A stretch of DNA of 64,000 nt from assembly GCA_947382355.1 (NCBI GenBank), contig CANCYR010000004.1:42089-106088 (forward strand), read 5' to 3'. Under the pieces are notes generated by a model. The model did not search any database. It was given only the letters and a program-made list of their open reading frames with translations, and had not been told where the DNA came from. Shown piece after piece: positions 8,491 to 16,358 of this stretch (position 1 is its first letter; every line of letters begins with the position of its first letter). This stretch comes from an uncultured Lachnospiraceae bacterium. GTDB taxonomy: Bacteria > Bacillota > Clostridia > Lachnospirales > Lachnospiraceae. A program made the translations under genes and the position numbers.

Positions 8491-8596
8491 AACAGATTAT
8501 ATCTATGAGCAATTAAAGGAAAGATTTTCTGATTTTATATTCCCGGCTTGGGACTCGTGGTCATTTGAAAACTTCATTTTCACAGATGTGGTTTAG
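8468..8596 (+). pseudogene. Family B N-terminal fragment
   Basis: The ATG at 8468 has a GAGAGAAGAA site just upstream and gives 42 residues, starting KKLTIIKTDYIYEQLKERF. This matches the start of the proteins at 3573 and 6588. A TAG follows at 8594-8596 and the rest of the gene is missing. Confidence 0.5.
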
Positions 8597-8648
8597 GCAG
8601 TAAGAGCAGACAAAAGCATTTCCAAAATCTTTACAATAGGAGAAAATC

Positions 8649-9173
8649 ATGAGTTTAAAAGCTATATTGACACTAACATTAATAGTATTTTATTATGCCA
8701 TGCTCACATATTTTGAAGAATTCCTCACAGCCAGACATCCTTTCTTAAAAAAACATTTAAAAACAGGCATTATTCAGGAATTTGGCAGCTCCAGGATTTT
8801 TTATAGATCAGGGGCAATGAGAGAATTTTATACGATAGTCAAGTATCATGATAATGATAAAGAACATACCGTGAAAATATCCCGCAGTCTGGATGATTGT
8901 GTTGACGGGAAAATTATTCTGGCAGTAGGAAAAAACAACACTGCTGTAAGATATGGAAAATGCAATTGGTATAATGAAGAAGACGGAGCCTCCTGTTCCG
9001 GGAAAACTATTTTAGCGCTTTTTGTATTTGTAATTATAATCTTTCACATTGTAATAATATGGGCTAATGAAATAAAGCAGGTATATTCCGTTTTTTTACC
9101 ATTTATGATGATACATTACTTGTGCCTCCCGTTTATTATCAGGCTAAGAAATTCACTCTGGCAATTAAAATAA
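8649..9173 (+). CDS. Family A membrane protein, intact copy (candidate immunity protein)
   Basis: This 174-residue protein is the only complete family-A member here, with TAGGAG as ribosome site. It has an N-terminal hydrophobic helix (about 4-20), then the motif TYFEEFLTARHP. A soluble domain (about 40-115) carries EHTVKISRSLDD and RYGKCNWYNE. Hydrophobic segments follow at about 118-138 and 145-163, then the end RLRNSLWQLK. Comparing it with 1823-2383 and the split copy 4595/6183 shows where those are truncated. No known family was recognised; an Rhs-associated immunity role is inferred from location and paralogy. Confidence 0.6.
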   Translation: MSLKAILTLTLIVFYYAMLTYFEEFLTARHPFLKKHLKTGIIQEFGSSRIFYRSGAMREFYTIVKYHDNDKEHTVKISRSLDDCVDGKIILAVGKNNTAVRYGKCNWYNEEDGASCSGKTILALFVFVIIIFHIVIIWANEIKQVYSVFLPFMMIHYLCLPFIIRLRNSLWQLK

Positions 9174-9218
9174 TAAAATTTTCAGCTTAAAATGCAGCAC
9201 ATTGGAGAAAACAGATTT

Positions 9219-10823
9219 ATGAAAAAGCAACTTATGAAAAAACAATTTTTGAAAAAACGCCATAAAATACTATTAATCCTGCTTATCCTGTTTCTGGTTT
9301 TCAGCTTTTGGCAGAACAACGACCTGACAACAACAAAATACACCTACTCATCGGAAAAAATCACAACAGAAATGGACGGTTATAAAATTGTACAGATTTC
9401 AGACCTGCACAATAAGCGCTTTGGGAAAAACCAGACCCGGCTTTTAAAAGCCGTATCAAAGGAAAATCCGGATATCATTGTGGTAACGGGAGACTTGGCA
9501 GAGCCCGGACATACTGACCATGCAATGGATTTTATGGAAGGCGCCGCTAAAATCGCACCGGTTTATTATGTGACCGGTAATCACGAGAACTGGATGACTG
9601 ATGATGAGAAGCAGAAACTAATGAAAAGTCTTTCGGAAAAAGGAATCATTATATTGGAAAACGAAACAAAAGAAATATCCTGTGGAACAGAAAGCTTTCT
9701 GATAGCAGGGCTTGCAGATGAAAATCTGGGTGATGACACCCTGCACAATCTGCTTGAGGAAACAAATAAGGAATTTGTCCTTTTATTGGCTCATGAACCT
9801 CAATATCTGGAACGATACAGCAGGGAAAAGGTGGATTTGGTTCTTACAGGACATGCTCATGGAGGACAGTTTCGTATTCCTTTTGTGGGCGGGCTTATAG
9901 CTCCGGATCAGGGATTTTTTCCCAGGTACACTTCCGGGCGGCATGAAATGTCAGATACTGTAATGTTCATCAGCCGCGGGCTTGGCAATAGCGTTATTCC
10001 CGTCAGGGTGTTTAACAGACCGGAGATTGTATCTATTGAATTGAGAAAAAATTCAGCCTTTATTTCTGACATGGATGGACTTGAAATACGGGATTTTGAA
10101 GAGCCCCCTTTTTTGCCTGTATGGATTGTGGAAGAGGGAACAGAAGATAAGACCCGTACGGCAGAGTATAAAAGCCGGGAGGCATTGTTAGCGGAGTTTG
10201 GATTTGAAAATAGCGCTCCTGTATATCAATATTATGACAGGCACAATAATCTCCGGTTAGAATTATATCAGAACGAACCATCAGGACAGTTTTGCGGTAT
10301 TGCTTATGAATATTATGTTAACAGCCAAAAGGAAAAATGTGCGAAGATGTATGGATTTGCCGGGAATACCGTTTTAAAAGAAAAGTGGAAAGGAGAAGAT
10401 GCCTATTCCAAAATATATGAAGAGAAGCCGGATGAGCAAGATTTAGTAAAAGACTATAATGAAATCATGGAATATACATCAGCAGGCAAGCCGGATTATT
10501 TTTTGTCACAGGGACTGTTGGAAGAAGCTTCCGAAAACAGTGAGCCTGAAAAATTAATAGAAATAAAATACGTATATCGGGATGATGGAACTTTATTTTA
10601 CAGGAGTTATAATCACAATCCAAAAGTGTTTGGCACAACACTCTGCGTTCTCGACAGTTATTATGATGAAAAAGAATGCGTAATCTATGAGAGAGGATAT
10701 ACTACTCATGGTCATTTGGAAAATTATTATATTTATGAAGCCAAGGAAGATACTCCCGCATATCTTTTGGAGCTTGATTATTCCCAGGGATATGCATATC
10801 CTTGCATGATAGAGTATCAATAA
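9219..10823 (+). CDS. Membrane-anchored metallophosphoesterase with long C-terminal extension
   Basis: The start at 9219 is preferred: GGAGA lies 10 bases upstream, while the in-frame ATG at 9192 has no site. The 534-residue product begins with Lys-rich sequence and one transmembrane helix. A calcineurin-like phosphoesterase domain of the YaeI type follows, with the metal motifs SDLHN, GDLAE, GNHE and GHAHGGQF in order. That domain normally ends at an RPEI-[VL]-x-IEL segment, seen here near residue 275. About 260 further residues follow that belong to no family I recognise; they are rich in Tyr, Glu and Asp and begin with a PPFLPVWIVEE segment. It may be a fusion of two genes. The substrate is unknown, and the enzyme probably acts outside the membrane. 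Confidence 0.8.
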   Translation: MKKQLMKKQFLKKRHKILLILLILFLVFSFWQNNDLTTTKYTYSSEKITTEMDGYKIVQISDLHNKRFGKNQTRLLKAVSKENPDIIVVTGDLAEPGHTDHAMDFMEGAAKIAPVYYVTGNHENWMTDDEKQKLMKSLSEKGIIILENETKEISCGTESFLIAGLADENLGDDTLHNLLEETNKEFVLLLAHEPQYLERYSREKVDLVLTGHAHGGQFRIPFVGGLIAPDQGFFPRYTSGRHEMSDTVMFISRGLGNSVIPVRVFNRPEIVSIELRKNSAFISDMDGLEIRDFEEPPFLPVWIVEEGTEDKTRTAEYKSREALLAEFGFENSAPVYQYYDRHNNLRLELYQNEPSGQFCGIAYEYYVNSQKEKCAKMYGFAGNTVLKEKWKGEDAYSKIYEEKPDEQDLVKDYNEIMEYTSAGKPDYFLSQGLLEEASENSEPEKLIEIKYVYRDDGTLFYRSYNHNPKVFGTTLCVLDSYYDEKECVIYERGYTTHGHLENYYIYEAKEDTPAYLLELDYSQGYAYPCMIEYQ

Positions 10824-10837
10824 CCATTAGTTCACAT

Positions 10838-10869
10838 GGAAAATCCTGATTCTGGAAAATCCTGATTCT
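10838..10869. repeat. Two-copy 16-base tandem repeat
   Basis: The unit GGAAAATCCTGATTCT occurs twice back to back in the gap between two convergent genes. No hairpin with a T-run is seen here. Confidence 0.7.
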
Positions 10870-10946
10870 AAAAATTTAATTATATAGAGATAATCTGATT
10901 TGAAATTCATATCAATAAAAATTTATAATATAGCATATTTCAAAGT

Positions 10947-11501
10947 CTACAATACAGCATATATCAACGTCCCCACCACCCCGGTACCGAAAATAACCTG
11001 AATGGCATTTAAATGATATTTCCGAATCAGAAAAAAGCCTGCCAGAAATAACACACATTCCACAGGCCGAAGATTTCCAAAAGCAGCCGGAGCATCCCCG
11101 AAAATCCCCAAAAGAAGAATGGATAATCCGGCAGAGGCAATTAAGGCTACAACCGCAGGCCGCAGCGCTGACAACACCTTTTGTACTTCATCTAACTGCC
11201 GGTATTTATAATAAAAGTGGGCAAGCACAAGGCAGATAAAAAAAGAAGGCAGAATACAGCCCAGAGTACAAATCAGAGCGCCCGGAATACCGGAAAGCCT
11301 TGTTCCCACAAAGGTTGCCGAGTTTATGGAAATAGGGCCCGGCGTCATTTCCGCAATAGTAATCAAATCAGTAAATTCTTCTAAAGACAGTAATTTATGA
11401 GTTTCCACAATCTGATTCTGAATCAGGGGAATAGCAGCATATCCACCCCCTACGCTGAACAGTCCCACTTTAATAAAACTAAAGAACAATCGCCATATCA
11501 T
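10947..11501 (-). CDS. Chromate transporter family protein (second half-size subunit)
   Basis: This 184-residue integral membrane protein of the CHR family carries the family motifs near the N-terminus: FSVGGGYAAIPLI and then EMTPGPISINSATFVG. CHR proteins come as one long chain or as pairs of half-size chains. This one pairs with the gene at 11498-12088, which it overlaps by four bases, so the two are translationally coupled and probably form a heterodimer. The family exports chromate in some bacteria; many members have untested anion substrates. Confidence 0.88.
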   Translation of the reverse strand: MIWRLFFSFIKVGLFSVGGGYAAIPLIQNQIVETHKLLSLEEFTDLITIAEMTPGPISINSATFVGTRLSGIPGALICTLGCILPSFFICLVLAHFYYKYRQLDEVQKVLSALRPAVVALIASAGLSILLLGIFGDAPAAFGNLRPVECVLFLAGFFLIRKYHLNAIQVIFGTGVVGTLIYAVL

Positions 11502-12088
11502 AATTTACCGGTCTCCTTTTTCCCTTTTTTCCGTGCCAGTGAAATCAAAACATCCGTCATGCCGATTCCAAGACAAATAAGTATAATCAGCATTGCATTT
11601 ACATCAAAAATTGCAGCAGCCACAAATGCTATGACCATCATTCCGATGTAGAAGGATTTTTTTGTATTCCAGACGTTTTTGGCAAGATTTAAGACTACAT
11701 CAAAAATAACGGCGGCAACTCCAACCCTCATGACCTGTAATGCAGTTGCAATTATCTGATTTTCCCGAAACTGGCTGTAAAAAACAGAAATCAGGGAAAT
11801 AATCACCATCGGGGGTATGGCAGTCCCTAAAATGGCAACGATTGTTCCCATAATCCCGGCCATGCGGTAGCCAAGGATTACCGAGGCATTAATGGGAATG
11901 GGACCGGGAGAGGACTGGGCAATAGCCGTAATATCCAGCATTTCATTTTCATCCAGCCATTTCAGCTCTTCCACGAACTTCTTTTTCATAAGGGAAACAA
12001 TAACGAAGCCTCCGCCAAATGTAAACGCGCTTAATGTAAATGTGGCCCAAAACAGCTGCAATAAAATTTTAGACTTATTTTCTTTCAT
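11498..12088 (-). CDS. Chromate transporter family protein (first half-size subunit)
   Basis: This 196-residue membrane protein has FTFGGGFVIVSLM and QSSPGPIPINASVILG, the same CHR motifs as its partner. It is the upstream gene of the minus-strand pair, with an AAAGGAT ribosome site about 9 bases before the ATG. The divergent BlaI-type gene lies 243 bases away, and its operators sit about 160-220 bases upstream of this start, so co-regulation is possible but not shown. Confidence 0.88.
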   Translation of the reverse strand: MKENKSKILLQLFWATFTLSAFTFGGGFVIVSLMKKKFVEELKWLDENEMLDITAIAQSSPGPIPINASVILGYRMAGIMGTIVAILGTAIPPMVIISLISVFYSQFRENQIIATALQVMRVGVAAVIFDVVLNLAKNVWNTKKSFYIGMMVIAFVAAAIFDVNAMLIILICLGIGMTDVLISLARKKGKKETGKL

Positions 12089-12244
12089 ATTCTTTTTATC
12101 CTTTTCAATAAAATCATATTTTGTGAGCTGATATACAACAGGCTGTTAATAGTATGGCATATATTGCTTTTTTTATGTGTTTCTGCCTGTGGTGGAACTG
12201 ATGACTGAATTGTAAACAAAATCCCAAAGAAAATCAATGAAAAG

Positions 12245-12311
12245 ACTGCAGTAGTGTATTGATATTTCTATAAGACTGTGGTAGTGTGTAATCAGGTAAA
12301 CTACTGCAGTC
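12245..12311. promoter_or_regulatory. Cluster of three BlaI/MecI-type operator half-sites with overlapping promoter
   Basis: GACTGCAGTAGT (12245-12256) and GACTGTGGTAGT (12275-12286) are direct repeats exactly 30 bases apart. ACTACTGCAGTC (12300-12311) is their inverted form, so the second and third make a palindrome with a 13-base gap. The ACTAC/GTAGT core is that of Bla/Mec boxes. TTGATA at 12260 and TAGTGT at 12283 (17-base gap) could be the promoter of the downstream repressor gene, overlapped by the sites. Autoregulation is the natural inference. Confidence 0.6.
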
Positions 12312-12331
12312 TTATGAGAGGAGCGATTGCT

Positions 12332-12691
12332 ATGGATATAAAGTTATTTGATTCGGAGCTAAAAGTTATGGATGTGATATGGCGGGAGGGAGATACAACG
12401 GCAAAGCATATTTCAGACGTGTTAAAAGAAGAGGTGGGCTGGAATATGAATACCACCTATACGCTGATTAAAAGGTGCATAAAAAAAGGAGCAATCAGGC
12501 GCTATGAGCCAAACTTCATGTGTCATGCCCTTATTCCGAAGGAAGAGGTGCAGGAGGCTGAAACAAACGAACTCATTAACAAAATATTTGACGGCTCTGC
12601 CGATAAGCTGTTTGCCTCCCTTCTTAACAGGAAAAAGCTTTCACCGGAACAAATTGAAAAGCTGAAACAGATTGTGGGGAATTTAGAGTGA
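12332..12691 (+). CDS. BlaI/MecI/CopY family transcriptional repressor
   Basis: The ATG at 12332 is chosen for its GAGAGGAG ribosome site; upstream in-frame ATGs fall inside the operator region. The 119-residue product has the typical winged-helix layout: ELKVMDVIWREGDTTAKHI, then TTYTLIKRCIKKGAI, then the dimerising C-terminal helices. Related repressors are released when a BlaR1/MecR1 sensor protease cleaves them. No such sensor or beta-lactamase gene is near, so the inducing route is unknown. Likely targets are its own gene and perhaps the divergent chromate-type transporter. Confidence 0.85.
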   Translation: MDIKLFDSELKVMDVIWREGDTTAKHISDVLKEEVGWNMNTTYTLIKRCIKKGAIRRYEPNFMCHALIPKEEVQEAETNELINKIFDGSADKLFASLLNRKKLSPEQIEKLKQIVGNLE

Positions 12692-12699
12692 GACAGGCA

Positions 12700-12731
12700 A
12701 TGTAACATGCAATGCAACTGAAATGTTACAT
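12700..12731. promoter_or_regulatory. Inverted repeat upstream of the XRE regulator
   Basis: ATGTAACAT (12700-12708) and ATGTTACAT (12723-12731) form a perfect 9-base inverted repeat with a 14-base gap. It lies between the BlaI-type gene and the XRE gene. With no T-run it is more like a protein-binding site than a terminator, and a candidate operator for the XRE protein. Confidence 0.3.
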
Positions 12732-12801
12732 ATGGAAATTCAAAATTGGTAGAAGGTTTACCGAAAAAAGATTAGGATGAAGAAAAAACAGGAGGTGCCT
12801 T

Positions 12802-13248
12802 ATGGCAATAGGAAGTAAAATTGCAAGTGCAAGAAAAGCAAAAAACCTGACCCAGGAACAGTTAGCGGAAATAATGAATGTTACAAGACAGTCTGTATCC
12901 AGATGGGAATCGGAACAGTCCTATCCGGAAATGGATAAGATAGGCTTTCTGGCAGAAGCATTAGGAGTAAGCTGTGACTACTTATTAAGGGAGGCGCAGG
13001 AAACCGCAGATACAAAAACAGAAAGCTCAAATTCGGTTACACGCCTGTTATATGCGGCAAAGGGAAAAAAGGTGAAGCTTAATTTTTATGATGATTTAGA
13101 CGCAGAGCTTTTGAACGAAACCTGTGTCATTACGGATTTTGACGGTCAGTGGATGAGCGTGGAGTATAATAAAGGAAAGAAACAAAAACAAAAGCTGATT
13201 CCCATATCATCCCTTATGTCCGTTCAATATGTAAAGGAGGGAAAGTAG
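12802..13248 (+). CDS. XRE family transcriptional regulator with C-terminal accessory domain
   Basis: This is 148 residues with a strong AGGAGGTG ribosome site. The helix-turn-helix at residues 6-60 has the usual signature (LTQEQLAEIMNVTRQSVSRW, SYPEMDK). The C-terminal part, about 75-145, is not a standard DNA-binding domain. It reads GKKVKLNFYDD, then DFDGQWMSVEY, then LIPISSLMSVQY, and resembles the C-terminal half of the membrane protein encoded 3 bases downstream. The two genes are clearly one transcription unit, so the regulator and membrane protein may work as a pair. Confidence 0.85.
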   Translation: MAIGSKIASARKAKNLTQEQLAEIMNVTRQSVSRWESEQSYPEMDKIGFLAEALGVSCDYLLREAQETADTKTESSNSVTRLLYAAKGKKVKLNFYDDLDAELLNETCVITDFDGQWMSVEYNKGKKQKQKLIPISSLMSVQYVKEGK

Positions 13249-13251
13249 GAT

Positions 13252-13569
13252 ATGGATACATTGGCATATATGGCAGCATTTATTGCCTTTCTCTGGTGCT
13301 GCAGCCTTTCGGAAAGAGTACATAAGCTGGAAAGAAAACTAAAGGCGGCGGGAATCGGTACAAAGGAAAAAAGCTCCTTGAAGGGAATTTTGGAAAAGAG
13401 CAAAGGAAAATCCGTAAAGCTTGAGTTTGAAAACAGCATGGAAATCGTAGACAGGTACAGTCTGGTTGAAGATGTGGATGAAGAGTGGATTTTAGTGAAA
13501 GAGGAAAAAGGGGAATTGGAAAAACTCATAAGAATTGATGATATAAAAAATGTGCAGTTTAAAAAGTGA
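13252..13569 (+). CDS. Small membrane protein sharing the XRE partner's C-terminal domain
   Basis: This is 105 residues. An N-terminal hydrophobic helix (about 4-18, with the CCSL pair of cysteines) leads into a Lys-rich coil. A soluble domain of about 60 residues follows: GKSVKLEFENS, then DVDEEWILVKE, then LIRIDDIKNVQF. The order GK-x-VKL, D-x-[DE]-x-[EQ]-W, LI-x-[IP]-x-x-[IL]-x-x-VQ is shared with residues 75-145 of the upstream regulator. The domain has no name I can give. A scaffold or antagonist of the regulator at the membrane is one possible role (inference). Confidence 0.65.
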   Translation: MDTLAYMAAFIAFLWCCSLSERVHKLERKLKAAGIGTKEKSSLKGILEKSKGKSVKLEFENSMEIVDRYSLVEDVDEEWILVKEEKGELEKLIRIDDIKNVQFKK

Positions 13570-13642
13570 CCATCTTGCAGAAAATCCTTCCAAAGCTTAT
13601 AATAAAAAAGAAATGCTGACAGGGAGCGAGGAGGAAGGGAAA

Positions 13643-16315
13643 ATGAAAAAATGTTATAAGTTTCTATTTTTGTTTGTTTTTTTCATACTGTTGAACGGCA
13701 GTTTCACAGCAGAGGTTTTTGCCGGAACAACCATGAAATTATCGGAACTTACAGAAGAAGAGCGATATGATTCCAAATATTATCAGCCGCTCCATACAAA
13801 AACTGAACAACGTCAGCTAAACAGTAAGGCCGGTACAGCACATACTTTGGAAGACGAAATTATAAACGGCTTGCGGCAGCGGAAAGAAAGCATAGATGTA
13901 CAGGACTTTCAACTGTATGCCAACGATATCAGTACCTGTTATTATCAGATTTTAAATAATTATCCGGAATTTTTCTTTGTGGCATCCAGATTCCGTTATA
14001 TGCAAAAGGATAATGGAGAAGTTATTTCTATTCTGCCTGTCTACGCCATGGATGAACAGGAAACCAAAATAATTACAGGGCAGATGAATGCAGCGGCAGC
14101 AAAAGCTACAGCGCATATTACAGATGATATGACCGATTATGAAAAAGCCCTGCTTGTTCATGATTGGCTTGCGGTATACTGCGAATATGATTATGAAAGA
14201 TATTTGTCAAATTCCATACCGGCCGAATCCCATACGGCATATGGCGCCCTGACAAAGCAGTTGGCCGTATGTGATGGTTATTCAAAGGCGTATCAGTATA
14301 TTATGCAGAACAAGCTGGGCATTCCCTGTTACCTTACAAGCAGCAGCGAAATAAATCATGCATGGAATATTATTTTTATTAACGGGCAGTATTATCATGT
14401 TGATGTTACATGGGACGACCCGGTATGGGATCAGATTGGAAGGGTAAAGCATACAAATTTTCTGCGAAGCGATGCCGGAATTAAGGAAACGGAACATACC
14501 GGATGGGACAGCACCCTGAAGGCAGAGGATGATTCTTATAAGAATGCATTGTGGGCACAGTCATCCGGCAGCATAATATATAACGGCGGTTTCTGGTATT
14601 ATGTGGATGAAAACACATTTAAGCTTTATAAAACAGAAGATATTTTAAGAGGCAGCAAAAAGGAATTATATACATTTGACAAATGGTCGGCAGGGGGAAG
14701 CAGCTATTATACAAGGGCATTTTCCTATCCTCAGATTTATCAGAATAAACTGATTTTTAACGGTCCGAAACAAATATACAGCATGCCGTTTTCCACAGAA
14801 AATGTGGCTGTTTTATATGAACCGGAGGAAATCCTGTCAGATAAAGACAATATTTATGGATTTAAACTGGAAGGGACTACTATACATTATGCCATTCATT
14901 CAACGCCCAACCTTTCCACTTCGCAAAGCAGTTATATAAAATCAACCACTCTGCCGGGAAACCAGTTGCGCGGAACTGTAGAGATAAACGGAGAACTGCG
15001 GTATGGCAATACGCTGACTGCCACGGCAGCATTAGAGGGAATCAGTGACGGAGTCATTTACCGCTGGTATCGGGACGGGATTTTGGCATTAAACGGAGAT
15101 GAAAATACATACAGGCTGACAGGGAAAGATATAGGCAGGACCATTACAGTACAAGTTATGCATGAGAATTATATCGGAGAAGTGACAAAAGAGGCAGGTA
15201 TAATTCAAAAGGCGATTCCAAAACCGCCTGCGGAGCCGGTATTGGTCAAAGGGGCATATGGCAGTACCTTGTCAGAGCTTGTGCTGCCGGATGGCTATGC
15301 ATGGCAGCATCCGCAGACTGTTTTATCAAGTCTCGGACAGAAGGCTTATCCGGTAACGTATTGTCCGGACAGTGAATTGTATGAGACGATTGACGGCATA
15401 GAAGCCACGGTAATAATAGAGTGTATTGCTCACGTATGGGATGACGGAGTAGAAATAAAGAAGGCGGACTGTACAGAGAAAGGAAGCATTTTCTATACTT
15501 GTACCATATGTGGTGAAACAAAGACAGAAGTTATAGAAGCTACGGGACATCAAAATGTGGAAGTAAGGGGGCAGAAGGAAGCAACCTGTATTTCAAAAGG
15601 GTATACCGGAGACATATACTGCAAGGATTGTGGACAAAAGATTGAAACAGGAAGTGAGATTATAGCAGTAAATGCCCATAACTGGGATGCAGGAAAAATA
15701 ACAAAAGAACCAACCGCTACAGAGAAAGGAACCAGGCTGTTTACCTGCCTGCTGTGCCATGCAGTAAAAACAGAGGATGTGGCGCCCCTTGGCAATGAAG
15801 ATAACAATACAAAAGAGGAACAGAATCCATCTGATAAACCATCTGATACGGAATCCGAGGATACTCCCGTAAATAAAATACCGGAAAAGGGAGCACGTTT
15901 GTCCCATGGCAAAATGAGCTATAAGGTCACCGGAAAAGGCCCCCGAAACGGAACAGTGGAATTTGTAAAAACAACTTCTGCTTCAAAGACAATTACCATT
16001 CCTGCCACTGTCACTGTGGATGGCATTACCTATAAGGTTACTTCCATAGCACCAAGGGCGCTGAAAGGAAAGACAAAGGTGACAAAAGCAGTAATCGGTG
16101 CAAACGTTACGAAAATCGGTAAGGAAGCATTCAGCGGCTGCCGAAAGTTAAAAACAATTACAATTAAATCCACCAAATTAAAAACAATCGGAGCCAATGC
16201 AATCAAAAATATAAATAAAAAGGCAAAAATATACTGTCCGAAAAAGAAGAGGAATGCTTACAAAAAATTATTTAAGTCTAAAACCGGATTTAAGAAAACC
16301 ATGACTATTAAATAA
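13643..16315 (+). CDS. Secreted transglutaminase-like protein with zinc-ribbon-like repeats and a BspA-type LRR end
   Basis: The start at 13643 follows GAGGAAGGG and gives a signal peptide ending near VFAG; the product is 890 residues. A transglutaminase-like domain carries a plausible triad of Cys210 (VCDGYSKAYQY), His239 (NHAWN) and Asp254 (HVDVTWDDP). A degenerate region and an Ig-like segment follow (TVEINGELRYG, YRWYRDG). Then come three modules of about 50-60 residues with paired Cys-x-x-Cys motifs (CTICGE, CKDCGQ, CLLCHA), then a Glu/Asp/Pro-rich linker. The C-terminus has a leucine-rich repeat of the BspA type (KIGKEAFSGCRKLKTI). There is no sortase motif. Such modular proteins are typical of gut Clostridia and may bind or modify surface polymers; the substrate is unknown. 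Confidence 0.85.
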   Translation: MKKCYKFLFLFVFFILLNGSFTAEVFAGTTMKLSELTEEERYDSKYYQPLHTKTEQRQLNSKAGTAHTLEDEIINGLRQRKESIDVQDFQLYANDISTCYYQILNNYPEFFFVASRFRYMQKDNGEVISILPVYAMDEQETKIITGQMNAAAAKATAHITDDMTDYEKALLVHDWLAVYCEYDYERYLSNSIPAESHTAYGALTKQLAVCDGYSKAYQYIMQNKLGIPCYLTSSSEINHAWNIIFINGQYYHVDVTWDDPVWDQIGRVKHTNFLRSDAGIKETEHTGWDSTLKAEDDSYKNALWAQSSGSIIYNGGFWYYVDENTFKLYKTEDILRGSKKELYTFDKWSAGGSSYYTRAFSYPQIYQNKLIFNGPKQIYSMPFSTENVAVLYEPEEILSDKDNIYGFKLEGTTIHYAIHSTPNLSTSQSSYIKSTTLPGNQLRGTVEINGELRYGNTLTATAALEGISDGVIYRWYRDGILALNGDENTYRLTGKDIGRTITVQVMHENYIGEVTKEAGIIQKAIPKPPAEPVLVKGAYGSTLSELVLPDGYAWQHPQTVLSSLGQKAYPVTYCPDSELYETIDGIEATVIIECIAHVWDDGVEIKKADCTEKGSIFYTCTICGETKTEVIEATGHQNVEVRGQKEATCISKGYTGDIYCKDCGQKIETGSEIIAVNAHNWDAGKITKEPTATEKGTRLFTCLLCHAVKTEDVAPLGNEDNNTKEEQNPSDKPSDTESEDTPVNKIPEKGARLSHGKMSYKVTGKGPRNGTVEFVKTTSASKTITIPATVTVDGITYKVTSIAPRALKGKTKVTKAVIGANVTKIGKEAFSGCRKLKTITIKSTKLKTIGANAIKNINKKAKIYCPKKKRNAYKKLFKSKTGFKKTMTIK

Positions 16316-16358
16316 TATCTTTGGGAGAAAAAACTATTAAATATAAAGGAGAAATAAA

